Assembly (NCBI RefSeq): GCF_014650695.1
Contig: NZ_BMVL01000002.1
Coordinates: 62,001-126,000 of the forward strand
Direction: 5' to 3'
Origin: Streptomyces avidinii
Lineage (GTDB): Bacteria; Actinomycetota; Actinomycetes; Streptomycetales; Streptomycetaceae
DNA length: 64,000 bases
The position numbers were made by a program, and so were the translations under genes. This document shows, one piece after another, positions 42,305 through 50,294 of this stretch (position 1 is its first letter; every line of letters starts with the position of its first letter). The notes beneath the pieces were generated by a model. It searched no databases, had not been told where the DNA came from, and saw nothing but the letters and a program-made list of their open reading frames with translations.

Positions 42305-43744
42305 ATGGCGGGGGCGGCGGACGGGCTTTCCCAGAGCGAGCGGATGACGGTGCGCTTCCACCTCACCTGCCTGGCCACGCTGCTCCCCTACCATCAGCGC
42401 CCCGCCGCCCTGGAAGCCTGGCTCGGCGTCGACCCCGCTCTCTTCCACATGGGATTCGACCCGCCCACCCCCGTCACCGAGGCGATCCTGCGCCTGGGCG
42501 GCGCCCGGCTGCAGGCCGCCCTCGCGGGCGCCGTCCGCAGCGGTGACACGCAGCAGGCCCTGTGCACCCTCGACATCCCCGAGGTCGACGCCGCGCTGCG
42601 CGACAACCACCAGCTGGACTACGGGACCACGCGCCTGCTGCGGCTGCGCGACCCTGCGGCCACTGCCCTGGGGCGCGGCTACCACCCGGGCCACCACCAG
42701 CGGGCGCTCCTGTCGGGCGACCCGGATCTCGTGGCGGCCGCCCTCGTCGACCGGCGGGGCGAGCACCGGCCGACCACCCGCGCCACCGCCTGGGCGACCG
42801 TACGCGCCCACGGCGGCACGGCCCGGCTGCGGGAGCTGGCGGCCGCACCGACCGGCCACGTCGACCCGAACGACGCCGACCCCACCGACGCCGACCCGAC
42901 CGACGCCGGCATCGCCCAGGCCTGTGCCGAGGCCGATCCGGAGCCCTTCCTCGACACGGCCCTCGAACGCCGGCTCGGCACCGGCGCACTGCTGCGGGCC
43001 CTGCGGGCGGCGCACCGCGGGGATCGGGCGCCCCGGGTGGTCCACCGCGCGATGGAGCGCGTCCTGAGGGAGCCCTACCGGATCGACTGGGCCCTGATCG
43101 CGGCGGCGCGGCTCGGCAGTCGACTGCCGCGCACGGCCACGGAGGTACTGGCCGGGCGCCCCGATTGCCCGCCGGAGGTGGCGGTCGTCCTGCGGACCGG
43201 GCAGCCGGCCCGTCCCGGACGCCCCCTGCCGCCACCGGCACCCGAGCCGGAGGCCCCGAAGCGGTACCAGCCGCCTCGGTCCACCTGGCTGCCCGAGTGG
43301 AAGCCGCCGGGGGACACCGGCCCGCTCGGGGCCGGCGCCGATTCGGCGCGCCACGCCCTGCGGACCATGGCCGTCGCCTTCGACGCCCGCAAGGACCCGG
43401 ACGCCGCCACCCTCGACCACCTCGGCGCGGTGATCGAGCGCGGGCAGCTGTCGGCGTTCGAGGTGGCCCCGCTGGTGCGTCCCGCCGCCCTGCTGACCTC
43501 CTGGGTGGGCCAGGGTTCCGGCTGGGGGTCGGTCTCGCACGCCGCCTGGAGCGGCCGTGCCGCACTCCACGTGGAGACGTCCGCCCTGCTGGCCCGCTGG
43601 ACCGGCGGCGGCGTGGCCGCCGAGCGGTGGGTCGCGCTCGGCTCCCGGCTGCGGCGGTATCCCGGCTCGCTGCCCGAGCTGCTGGCCGAGGTGGCCGCCG
43701 CCCACCCCGAGGCTCCGGCCTGCCCGGACGGGCTCACAGCATGA
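42305..43744 (+). CDS. Conserved hypothetical HEAT/ARM-like protein
   Basis: 479-residue, strongly helical protein with no enzyme motif. Repeated helical hairpins (LRLGGARLQAALAGAVRSGD, RALLSGDPDLVAAALVDRRG, ALRAAHRGDRAPRVVHRAME) suggest a HEAT-like scaffold, a style seen in many Streptomyces proteins of unknown function. A DPNDADPTDADPTDA acidic repeat splits the domain. The end overlaps the convergent aldehyde dehydrogenase by 11 bp. The ATG at 42305 is the first sensible start. Confidence 0.75.
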   Translation: MAGAADGLSQSERMTVRFHLTCLATLLPYHQRPAALEAWLGVDPALFHMGFDPPTPVTEAILRLGGARLQAALAGAVRSGDTQQALCTLDIPEVDAALRDNHQLDYGTTRLLRLRDPAATALGRGYHPGHHQRALLSGDPDLVAAALVDRRGEHRPTTRATAWATVRAHGGTARLRELAAAPTGHVDPNDADPTDADPTDAGIAQACAEADPEPFLDTALERRLGTGALLRALRAAHRGDRAPRVVHRAMERVLREPYRIDWALIAAARLGSRLPRTATEVLAGRPDCPPEVAVVLRTGQPARPGRPLPPPAPEPEAPKRYQPPRSTWLPEWKPPGDTGPLGAGADSARHALRTMAVAFDARKDPDAATLDHLGAVIERGQLSAFEVAPLVRPAALLTSWVGQGSGWGSVSHAAWSGRAALHVETSALLARWTGGGVAAERWVALGSRLRRYPGSLPELLAEVAAAHPEAPACPDGLTA

Positions 43745-45242
43745 CGTGCTTGACCTGGGTGTAGTCCAGCAGGCCCGCCATCGAGAGGTCGCTGCCGTAG
43801 CCCGAGTGCCGTACTCCGCCGTGGGGCATCTCGGAGACCGTGGTGCCGTGCGTGTTCACCCAGACGATGCCGGTGTGCAGGGCCCGGGTCGCCCGCATCG
43901 CACGGTCGTGGTCCGTGGTCCACACGCTGGCGGCGAGGCCGTGACGAACGCCATTGGCCAGGTGCAGGGCCTCCGCCTCGTCCTCGAAGGACTGCACGGT
44001 CACGACCGGCCCGAAGATCTCCTCCTGCACGATCTCGCCGCCCTGGCGCACACCCGCCACGACGGTCGGTTCGTGGAAGAAGCCGGGCCGCGCGAGGCAC
44101 GCGCCACCGGTGACGATCTCGGCGCGCCGCGGCAGCCGGTCGAGCAGCGCCCGTACCGATGCGAGCTGGGTCGCGTTGTTGAGCGGGCCGAAGTCGGCGT
44201 CCGGCTCGTCCGGGGCGCCCGCCCGCAGGGTGCCCGCCTCGGCCGCGAAGGCCGCGAGGAACGCGTCGTGCACCCGTCGGTCCACCAGGAGCCGGGTCGG
44301 CGCGGTGCAGTCCTGGCCGGCGTTGTAGTAGGCGACCGCGGCGAGGGCGGCGGCGGTCGCCTCGATGTCCACGTCGTCGTGGACGAGGACCGGGGCATTG
44401 CCGCCGAGCTCCAGGTGGACCCTCTTGAGGTCGGCGGCCGCCGCGGCGGCGATCTGCCGGCCGGCGCGCACGCTGCCGGTGACCGCGATGAGGGCGACCT
44501 CGGGGTGGGCGGTGAGCGCGCGGCCGGTGTCGCGGTCGCCGCAGACCACGTTGAGCACGCCCGGCGGCAGGTGGGCGGCCGCGATGCGGGCCAGCAGCGC
44601 GGAGGACGAAGGGGTGGTGTCGGCGGGCTTGAGCACGGTCGTGTTGCCGGCGGCGATCGCCGGGGCGATCTTCCACACCGCCATCATCAGCGGATAGTTC
44701 CAGGGGGTGATCTGGGCGCAGACTCCGACCGGTTCGCGCCGCAGCACGGAGGTGCGGCCTTCGGTGTACTCGGCCGCGGCGAGGCCCGGCAGGTTGCGCG
44801 CGGCTCCGGCGAAGAAGCGCACGGTGTCGACGATCGCGGGCAGTTCGTCGGTGCGGAACCGGCGGGCGGGCTTTCCGGTGTCGCCGGCCTCGGCGGCCAC
44901 GAGGGCGTCCGCGTGCTGCTCGATGGCGTCGGCGATGCCGAGCAGGGCGCGCTGGCGTACGGCCGGGGTGGTCGTGGACCAGTGCGCGTACGCGGCTGCG
45001 GCGGCCGTGCAGGCGGCGTCCGTGTCGGCCCGGCCGGAACGCGGGGCGAGGCCGTGCACGGCGCCGGTGGCCGGGTCGACCAGCTCCATCGTGGCGCCCG
45101 AAGCGGCGGGCCGGTCGACGCCCGCGATGTGGTTCAGCACGGTGAAGGTGCCGGTCCCGGTCCCGGTCTGTGTCTCGGTCTGTGTCTCGGTCTGTGTCTC
45201 GGTCCGTGTCTCGGTCTCGGTGCCGCTCCCGTTGTCAGCCAC
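43734..45242 (-). CDS. Aldehyde dehydrogenase (aminobutyraldehyde dehydrogenase-like)
   Basis: 502-residue NAD-dependent aldehyde dehydrogenase. PWNYPLMMAVWKIAPAIAAG is the cofactor-binding block, LELGGNAPVLV holds the catalytic Glu and AYYNAGQDCTAPTR the catalytic Cys. The end SGYGSDLSMAGLLDYTQVKH is typical of gamma-aminobutyraldehyde dehydrogenases. An amine-oxidase gene upstream overlaps it by 8 bp, so the pair would convert an amine such as putrescine to the amino acid via the aldehyde. The first ~30 residues are a Thr/Glu/Gln repeat encoded by a tandem array and are foreign to the family. The GTG start at 45242 is tentative. Confidence 0.9.
   Translation of the reverse strand: MADNGSGTETETRTETQTETQTETQTGTGTGTFTVLNHIAGVDRPAASGATMELVDPATGAVHGLAPRSGRADTDAACTAAAAAYAHWSTTTPAVRQRALLGIADAIEQHADALVAAEAGDTGKPARRFRTDELPAIVDTVRFFAGAARNLPGLAAAEYTEGRTSVLRREPVGVCAQITPWNYPLMMAVWKIAPAIAAGNTTVLKPADTTPSSSALLARIAAAHLPPGVLNVVCGDRDTGRALTAHPEVALIAVTGSVRAGRQIAAAAAADLKRVHLELGGNAPVLVHDDVDIEATAAALAAVAYYNAGQDCTAPTRLLVDRRVHDAFLAAFAAEAGTLRAGAPDEPDADFGPLNNATQLASVRALLDRLPRRAEIVTGGACLARPGFFHEPTVVAGVRQGGEIVQEEIFGPVVTVQSFEDEAEALHLANGVRHGLAASVWTTDHDRAMRATRALHTGIVWVNTHGTTVSEMPHGGVRHSGYGSDLSMAGLLDYTQVKHVML
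45165..45212. repeat. Four in-frame 12-bp repeats in the dehydrogenase 5' end
   Basis: GGTCTGTGTCTC repeated four times (one base change in the last), read on the minus strand as Glu-Thr-Gln-Thr units. Twelve bases keep the frame, so copy number would change only the N-terminal extension. Confidence 0.8.
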
Positions 45243-46668
45243 GGCGCAGCACCTCGCGGGCGGTGTCGCGGCCGGTGCGTACGGCGCCCTCCATGTAGCC
45301 GGCCACCCACTGGTCGGATCCGCAGACGTAGAAGGGGGGTTCGTGCGTGCCGTGGCGGGGGCCGACGGCCGTGACGTCGCCGGGGGTCCACTGGGTGACG
45401 TACCCCTGGGTCCACGGGTCGGTGCCCCACATCCGGAGGTGCGTGGCGAGCGGCCGGTACGCCTCGTCGCCGTAGAGGCGGGCGATGTCGGCGAGCAGTT
45501 CTCGGGTGCGCAGCGGGGCGGGCATGCCGAGCAGGACTCCGAGCCTCTCGGGTGGTACGAGGGCGGAGAGGATGCCGTCGCTCTGCGGCCAGGTGCTGCC
45601 GAGGACCCCTTCGCATTCGGAGAGGCCGCTGCGGCCGAGGCCCTGCCAGAAGGGCCGCTCGTACGCAGCCACGAACTTGGCGGCGAGTGCATGGCGTTGG
45701 CGGTGCAGGGAGGCGAGACGCTCTTCGGAGACCCCCGTGACGGAGACCTGGCGGAGCGGGCCGACGGGCAGGGCGCTGACCACGGCGCCGGCGGTGAGGG
45801 TCTCGCCTCCGGCCAGGCGTACGGAGCACCGCCCGGGCCGCCGGACCGTGACGGCCCGGACCGGTGCGCCGGTACGGATGCGTCCGCCGAGGGCAGCGGC
45901 CATGCGCAGGGCGACCGTCGCGGAGCCCTCGGCGACCCGCAGCCCCTCCCAGGCCTCGTAGTCGTAGTGGTCGGGGCCGGGTACGGCGGCGTGCTTGCGC
46001 AGGGCGGCGAGCAGCGACGTCCGCTCGTACGAACCGTCGGCGAGGGCGAGTTGGCCTATCTCCCAGAGGCGGACGACGGCCGGCGTGGCTCCCTGCGCAC
46101 GCAGCCAGTCGCCGACCGGGGCGTGGTCGAGGGCTGTCGCGTCGGGGTGGGACCAGGGGTCGTGCGGGTCGACGGTGCGGGCGAGCGCGCAGAAGGCGGC
46201 GGTGACCTTCTCGTGGCAGGTGTCGTCGCCGGGGCCGAACCAGTGGGGCGGGTCGCCCGCGGAGACCCCTTCGGGCGTGGCGCGGGTCAGGGCGCCGGGT
46301 TCGGCGACATAGCTGGGGACCGGTGTCAGGCCGAGTTCCGCGGCGAGGGCGAGGTAGGCGGTGTGGGCGCGGCCGACGACCTCTCCGCCGAGCTGGACCA
46401 GTCGGCCGTCCGGGAGTTCGGTCTGCTCAACGCGCCCTCCGACCCGGTCCCGGGCCTCGACGACGAGGACGTCGGCTCCGCCGGCAGCGAGGTCGCGTGC
46501 GGCGGCGAGGCCGGCCAGGCCCGCGCGGCCTCCCCGGACCGGGATACGGCCGCACCGCGCAGGACCGCGCCGCACTGGAGGGCGCCGTACGGAGCCTGCG
46601 CACCCGCACCAGGAAAGGAGCCGACCGATGACCACGATCCGTCTCCCGACGGCGCAGCCGCCGGGCAC
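45235..46668 (-). CDS. FAD-dependent amine oxidase, N-terminus lost
   Basis: Similarity to monoamine/putrescine oxidases runs from AGLAGLAAARDLAAGGADVL (from 46,524) through RVGGRVEQTELPDGRLVQLG and the C-terminal VCGSDQWVAGYMEGAVRTGR. Family members start with VVVVGAGLAGL; here the residues before AGL are GGR and an unrelated Arg/Cys/Pro-rich frame running to 46,668. The first beta strand and first Gly of the GxGxxG FAD motif are therefore missing, and the product is unlikely to bind FAD normally. The 5' end overlaps the opposite-strand NuoF-like gene. It is probably a broken gene, in operon with the aldehyde dehydrogenase. The start is not determinable. Confidence 0.7.
   Translation of the reverse strand: MPGGCAVGRRIVVIGRLLSWCGCAGSVRRPPVRRGPARCGRIPVRGGRAGLAGLAAARDLAAGGADVLVVEARDRVGGRVEQTELPDGRLVQLGGEVVGRAHTAYLALAAELGLTPVPSYVAEPGALTRATPEGVSAGDPPHWFGPGDDTCHEKVTAAFCALARTVDPHDPWSHPDATALDHAPVGDWLRAQGATPAVVRLWEIGQLALADGSYERTSLLAALRKHAAVPGPDHYDYEAWEGLRVAEGSATVALRMAAALGGRIRTGAPVRAVTVRRPGRCSVRLAGGETLTAGAVVSALPVGPLRQVSVTGVSEERLASLHRQRHALAAKFVAAYERPFWQGLGRSGLSECEGVLGSTWPQSDGILSALVPPERLGVLLGMPAPLRTRELLADIARLYGDEAYRPLATHLRMWGTDPWTQGYVTQWTPGDVTAVGPRHGTHEPPFYVCGSDQWVAGYMEGAVRTGRDTAREVLRRG
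46542..46631 (+). pseudogene. Orphan 3' tail of a lost upstream gene
   Basis: Thirty codons with strong coding bias read AQDRAALEGAVRSLRTRTRK then GADR, and stop with TGA overlapping the next ATG (ATGA), exactly as the last gene of an operon would. In front of it the frame runs into the antisense of the amine oxidase. The body of this gene is gone, apparently by the same deletion that truncated the oxidase. The family is not recognisable from the tail. Confidence 0.5.
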
Positions 46669-47992
46669 CGCCCTCGGGGCGGCCCCGGCCGTGTCGGAGA
46701 ACGCCGGGGCCTACCGGGCCACCGGCGGCTACGCCGACGCCACGGGCCCGGAGGAACTCCTCGCCGACCTCGCCGCCTCCGGGCTGCGCGGCCGCGGCGG
46801 GGCCGGGTTCCCGGCCGCCGTCAAACTGCGCTCCGTGCGCGATCGAGGCGGCTCCCCGGTCGTCGTGGCGAACGGCGAGGAGGGGGAACCGGGCTCGGCC
46901 AAGGACCGCTGGCTGCTGCGGGCCCGGCCGCACCTGGTCCTCGACGGTCTCGCCCGCGCCGCCGCGGTCACCGGCGCCGTACGCGGCTTCGTGTACCTCT
47001 CGGACCCGGCGGCGGGCGAGAGCATCCGCCGGGCCCTCGCCGAACAGCCGCCGCCACTGCCCGTCGAGGTCGTCGAGGTCGACCACACCTACGTCGCCGG
47101 TGAGGAGACGGCGGTGGTCCGCCGGATCGACGGCGGCCCGGCACTGCCCACAGCCAAACCGCCCCGACCGTTCGAGCGAGGGGTGGGCGGGGCCCCGACC
47201 CTGGTCTCCAACGTCGAGACGCTCGCCCGGATCGCACTCACCGCCGCCCGCCCCGACCTGCGGCACGCCATCGCCCGCCACACCCTGGTGACACTGTCCG
47301 GCGGCCCGGCGACTCCCGTGCTCACCGAGGTCCCGTACGGGATCCCGCTGCGCACGCTCGCGGCGCAGTACGGCAACGCCGACGCGACCGGCGCGCTGAT
47401 GGGCGGGCTGTTCGGCGGCCTGGTCGACGCCCGTGCCCTGGACCTGCCCCTCGAACCCGGCGCGCTCACCGCCGCGCGCACCGCCCTGGGGTGCGGGGCG
47501 ATCCATTTCCTCGCTCCCGACAGCTGCCCGGTGACGACCGCCGCCGACGCGGCCGCCCACCTCGCGGCCGAGAGCGCCCGGCAGTGCGGGGTCTGCGTCT
47601 CGGGCACCGCGGCCGTGGGCAGGACCCTGTACGGACTCGCCGCCGGGACGGCGGGGCCGGACACCGCGGACAACCTGCACCGCTGGTCGCAGCGGCTGCC
47701 CGGGCGCGGTGCCTGCGGGCTGCTCGACGCCGCCGCGGGCATCGCCGGCAGCCTGCTCCGGTCCTTTCCCGAACTCGTCCGGTCCCATCTCGCCGCGCCG
47801 TGCCCGGTGTGCGCGGACGCCGCACCGGCGGCCGGCCGCCGGCGCCTCACCGTGGCCGTGCCGGAGGTGGCCGACGCGCCGCGCCAGGCCCGTGTGCCCG
47901 CGCCGCCACCGGCCCGCTCCCCTTCCTCGTCCCCTTCCGCCTTCCCCTCCCCCACCGCCCTCCCGCTGCCCGCGCTGAAAGGAACGCCGTGA
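46628..47992 (+). CDS. NuoF-like NADH-binding flavoprotein
   Basis: 454-residue relative of the 51-kDa subunit of complex I and of hydrogenase/formate dehydrogenase flavoproteins. RGRGGAGFP (54-62) and NGEEGEPGSAKDR (82-94) form the NADH/FMN site. A SLBB-like region follows, then an iron-sulfur end with Cys320, Cys323 and Cys363. The canonical CxxCxxC third Cys is Gly326 here. The tail is Pro/Ser-rich. It likely passes electrons from NADH to the ferredoxin encoded next (GTGA overlap) and so serves the operon's oxidoreductases. It is not part of a nuo cluster. Confidence 0.88.
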   Translation: MTTIRLPTAQPPGTALGAAPAVSENAGAYRATGGYADATGPEELLADLAASGLRGRGGAGFPAAVKLRSVRDRGGSPVVVANGEEGEPGSAKDRWLLRARPHLVLDGLARAAAVTGAVRGFVYLSDPAAGESIRRALAEQPPPLPVEVVEVDHTYVAGEETAVVRRIDGGPALPTAKPPRPFERGVGGAPTLVSNVETLARIALTAARPDLRHAIARHTLVTLSGGPATPVLTEVPYGIPLRTLAAQYGNADATGALMGGLFGGLVDARALDLPLEPGALTAARTALGCGAIHFLAPDSCPVTTAADAAAHLAAESARQCGVCVSGTAAVGRTLYGLAAGTAGPDTADNLHRWSQRLPGRGACGLLDAAAGIAGSLLRSFPELVRSHLAAPCPVCADAAPAAGRRRLTVAVPEVADAPRQARVPAPPPARSPSSSPSAFPSPTALPLPALKGTP

Positions 47993-48180
47993 AACTCCTG
48001 CTGGACTCCACCCGCTGCCAGGGCTACGGACTGTGCCAGGAACCGGCACCCGAGCTGGTCGAACTCGACGAATGGGGCTACGCGAACGTCATCGCCGTGG
48101 TCGTCCCGGCCGGCACCGAGGACGCCGCCCGTGCCTGTGCCGAAAGCTGCCCCAACTCCGCCCTCCGCGTGGAGGGATGA
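47989..48180 (+). CDS. 3Fe-4S ferredoxin
   Basis: 63-residue ferredoxin of the kind that serves actinobacterial P450s. CQGYGLC (Cys10, Cys16) and CAESCP (Cys54) supply three cluster ligands, with Gly/Tyr in place of the second Cys, giving a 3Fe-4S cluster. The LVELDEWGYANV middle is family-typical. The GTG start overlaps the NuoF-like stop, and the acyl-CoA synthetase starts 2 bp after its stop, so all three are cotranslated. Confidence 0.92.
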   Translation: MKLLLDSTRCQGYGLCQEPAPELVELDEWGYANVIAVVVPAGTEDAARACAESCPNSALRVEG

Positions 48181-48181
48181 C

Positions 48182-50251
48182 ATGGGACGCGATCTGACCG
48201 CCCTCTTCGACCCCCGCTCGGTCGCCGTCGTCGGAGCCAGCGACGACCCGGCGAAGTACGGCCACGCGGTGGCCGCCCAGGCCCTGCGCGCCCCCGACCG
48301 GAGGCCCGTGCACCTGGTCAACCGGCGCGGCGGGGCCGTACTCGGCCGGACGGCGGCCCCCTCCCTCTCCGCCATCGGCGAACCGGTCGACCTGGTGGTG
48401 ATCTCCGTACCCGGCGCCGGCTTCGAGGCGGCCGTCGACGAGGCCCTGGCCTGCGGGGCGAGGGCGATCGTCGCCATCACCGCGGGCTTCGCCGAGGCCG
48501 GCCCGGCGGGCCTGGCCCGGCAGCGGGCGATCACCGCCCGGGTACGGGCCGCCGGAGCCGTCCTCGTGGGCCCCAACTGCCTGGGCATCGCCGACAACAC
48601 CACCGAGCTGTACCTCGCCTCGGACCGTTTCGCCCCCGGCGGTGTGGCGCTGCTCAGCCAGAGCGGCAACCTCGCCCTCGAGCTCCAGCTCCGCGGTGAA
48701 CCGCACGGCCTGGGCTACTCCCGCTTCGTCTCCCTCGGCAACCAGGCCGACGTCACCCTGGTCGACCTCGTCGAGGACTGCGCCCGCCACGACGCCACCT
48801 CCGCCATCGCCGTGTACGCCGAGGACTTCGGCGACGGCCGGGCCTTCGCGGCGGCGGCCGCCGCGGCGGGCAAGCCGGTGGTACTCCTCACCGCCGGCCG
48901 GGGCACCGCCTCCGCGCGCAGCGCCCGGTCCCACACCGGGGCGCTCACCACCTCGGCCGACGTGGTGGCCGCCGCCTGCCGCGAGGCGGGGGTCGAACTC
49001 GTCCGCACTCCGCGCGAGATGACGGTGGTACTGGCCGCGCTGGGCGCCGGGGTGCGGTCGAGCGGCCGGCGGACCGCGGTCTTCACCGACGGCGGCGGCC
49101 ACGGCGCGGTCGCCGCCGACGCGGCCGAGGACGCGGGGCTCGCCGTGCCGGAGTTCGGCGCGCCGACGCAGGACAGGCTGCGGAGCGTGCTGTGGGAGCA
49201 GTCCTCGGTCGCCAACCCCGTCGACCTGGCCGGGATGGGCGAGCAGCGGCCCCGTTCGTACGCGGACACCGTCGGGGAGCTCCTCGCCTCCGACGAGGTC
49301 GACGCCGTCCTGATGACCGGGTACTTCGGCGGGTACGCCGCCGCCGAGGGCGGTCTGGGCGGCGGCCCGGCGGGTGGCTCCGTACTCGCCGACGGCGAGG
49401 CCGCGGCCGCCAAGGAGATCGTCGCGCACCTCACCGCCCGGCCGAAGCCGCTGGTCGTGCAGTCGATGTACCCGCAGTCGCCGAGCTGCCGGGCGCTGGC
49501 CGAGTCGGGGGTGCCGGTGTTCGCCGCCACCGAGGACGCCGCCCGCGCGCTGGCGGCGATGACCGGCCGGGGGACGGCGGACGCCTTGGGCGTGCCCCCG
49601 CTGCCGCCCGCAGCTGCGGCGCTGGAGGATCCGGGGTACCACGGGGTACGGGCCCTGCTCGGCGGCGCCGGCGTGCCGTTCCCGGCGGCGCACGAGATCA
49701 CCGACGAGTCCGGTCTGCTCGCCGCGGCGGCCGGGTTCGACGGCCCGTACGTGCTCAAGGCCCTGCACGTCCTGCACAAGTCCGACGCCGGGGGTGTGGC
49801 GCTGCGCCTGGCCGACCGGGCCGCGCTCCTCGCCGCGTACCGGGAGATGCACGCCCGGCTCGGTGCGCCCGCGTACTCGGTCGAGGCGATGGCCGACCTC
49901 ACGGACGGCGTCGAGCTGATCGTGGGCGTGAACCAGGACCCCCGGTTCGGGCCGATCGCCCTGGTCGGGCTCGGCGGCGTCCTCACCGAGACGCTCCGTG
50001 ACGTCGCCTTCGCACCGGCCCCCGTACCGGCCCGGCGGGCCGAGGCCCTGCTGCGCGGGCTGCGCAGTGCGGCGCTGCTGGACGGCGTCCGCGGCCGGCC
50101 GGCCCTCGACGTGGCCGCGGCGGCGGCCGTCATCGAGCGCATCACCACCGTCGCCGCGGCGCACCCGGAGATCGCCGAGCTGGAGGTCAACCCCCTGCTG
50201 CTGCGCCCGGACGGCGCCCTCGCCCTGGACGCGCGGGCCGTTCTGCGCTGA
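48182..50251 (+). CDS. NDP-forming acyl-CoA synthetase (acetate-CoA ligase family)
   Basis: 689-residue fusion of a CoA-binding Rossmann domain (FDPRSVAVVGASDDPAKYG, residues 9-27), succinyl-CoA-ligase-like domains (LVGPNCLGIAD; LLSQSGNLALEL; SHTGALTTSADVV with the likely phospho-His) and a C-terminal ATP-grasp (ANPVDLAG, then ALKALHVLHKSDAGGVAL and LEVNPLLLRPDGALALD). It makes acyl-CoA from an acid, CoA and ATP, releasing ADP. The position in an acyl-CoA dehydrogenase operon implies it activates the pathway's substrate. The ATG follows GGAGGG. Confidence 0.93.
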   Translation: MGRDLTALFDPRSVAVVGASDDPAKYGHAVAAQALRAPDRRPVHLVNRRGGAVLGRTAAPSLSAIGEPVDLVVISVPGAGFEAAVDEALACGARAIVAITAGFAEAGPAGLARQRAITARVRAAGAVLVGPNCLGIADNTTELYLASDRFAPGGVALLSQSGNLALELQLRGEPHGLGYSRFVSLGNQADVTLVDLVEDCARHDATSAIAVYAEDFGDGRAFAAAAAAAGKPVVLLTAGRGTASARSARSHTGALTTSADVVAAACREAGVELVRTPREMTVVLAALGAGVRSSGRRTAVFTDGGGHGAVAADAAEDAGLAVPEFGAPTQDRLRSVLWEQSSVANPVDLAGMGEQRPRSYADTVGELLASDEVDAVLMTGYFGGYAAAEGGLGGGPAGGSVLADGEAAAAKEIVAHLTARPKPLVVQSMYPQSPSCRALAESGVPVFAATEDAARALAAMTGRGTADALGVPPLPPAAAALEDPGYHGVRALLGGAGVPFPAAHEITDESGLLAAAAGFDGPYVLKALHVLHKSDAGGVALRLADRAALLAAYREMHARLGAPAYSVEAMADLTDGVELIVGVNQDPRFGPIALVGLGGVLTETLRDVAFAPAPVPARRAEALLRGLRSAALLDGVRGRPALDVAAAAAVIERITTVAAAHPEIAELEVNPLLLRPDGALALDARAVLR

Positions 50252-50294
50252 CCGCTCCACCCCCACCACCTGTGCTCTGGAGGACTGACGCCCC

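Noticed and set aside
44707..47103. 798-codon plus-strand frame across the aldehyde dehydrogenase and amine oxidase
   Set aside because: Antisense to genuine enzymes. Only its extreme end region overlaps the true NuoF-like gene, in a different frame.
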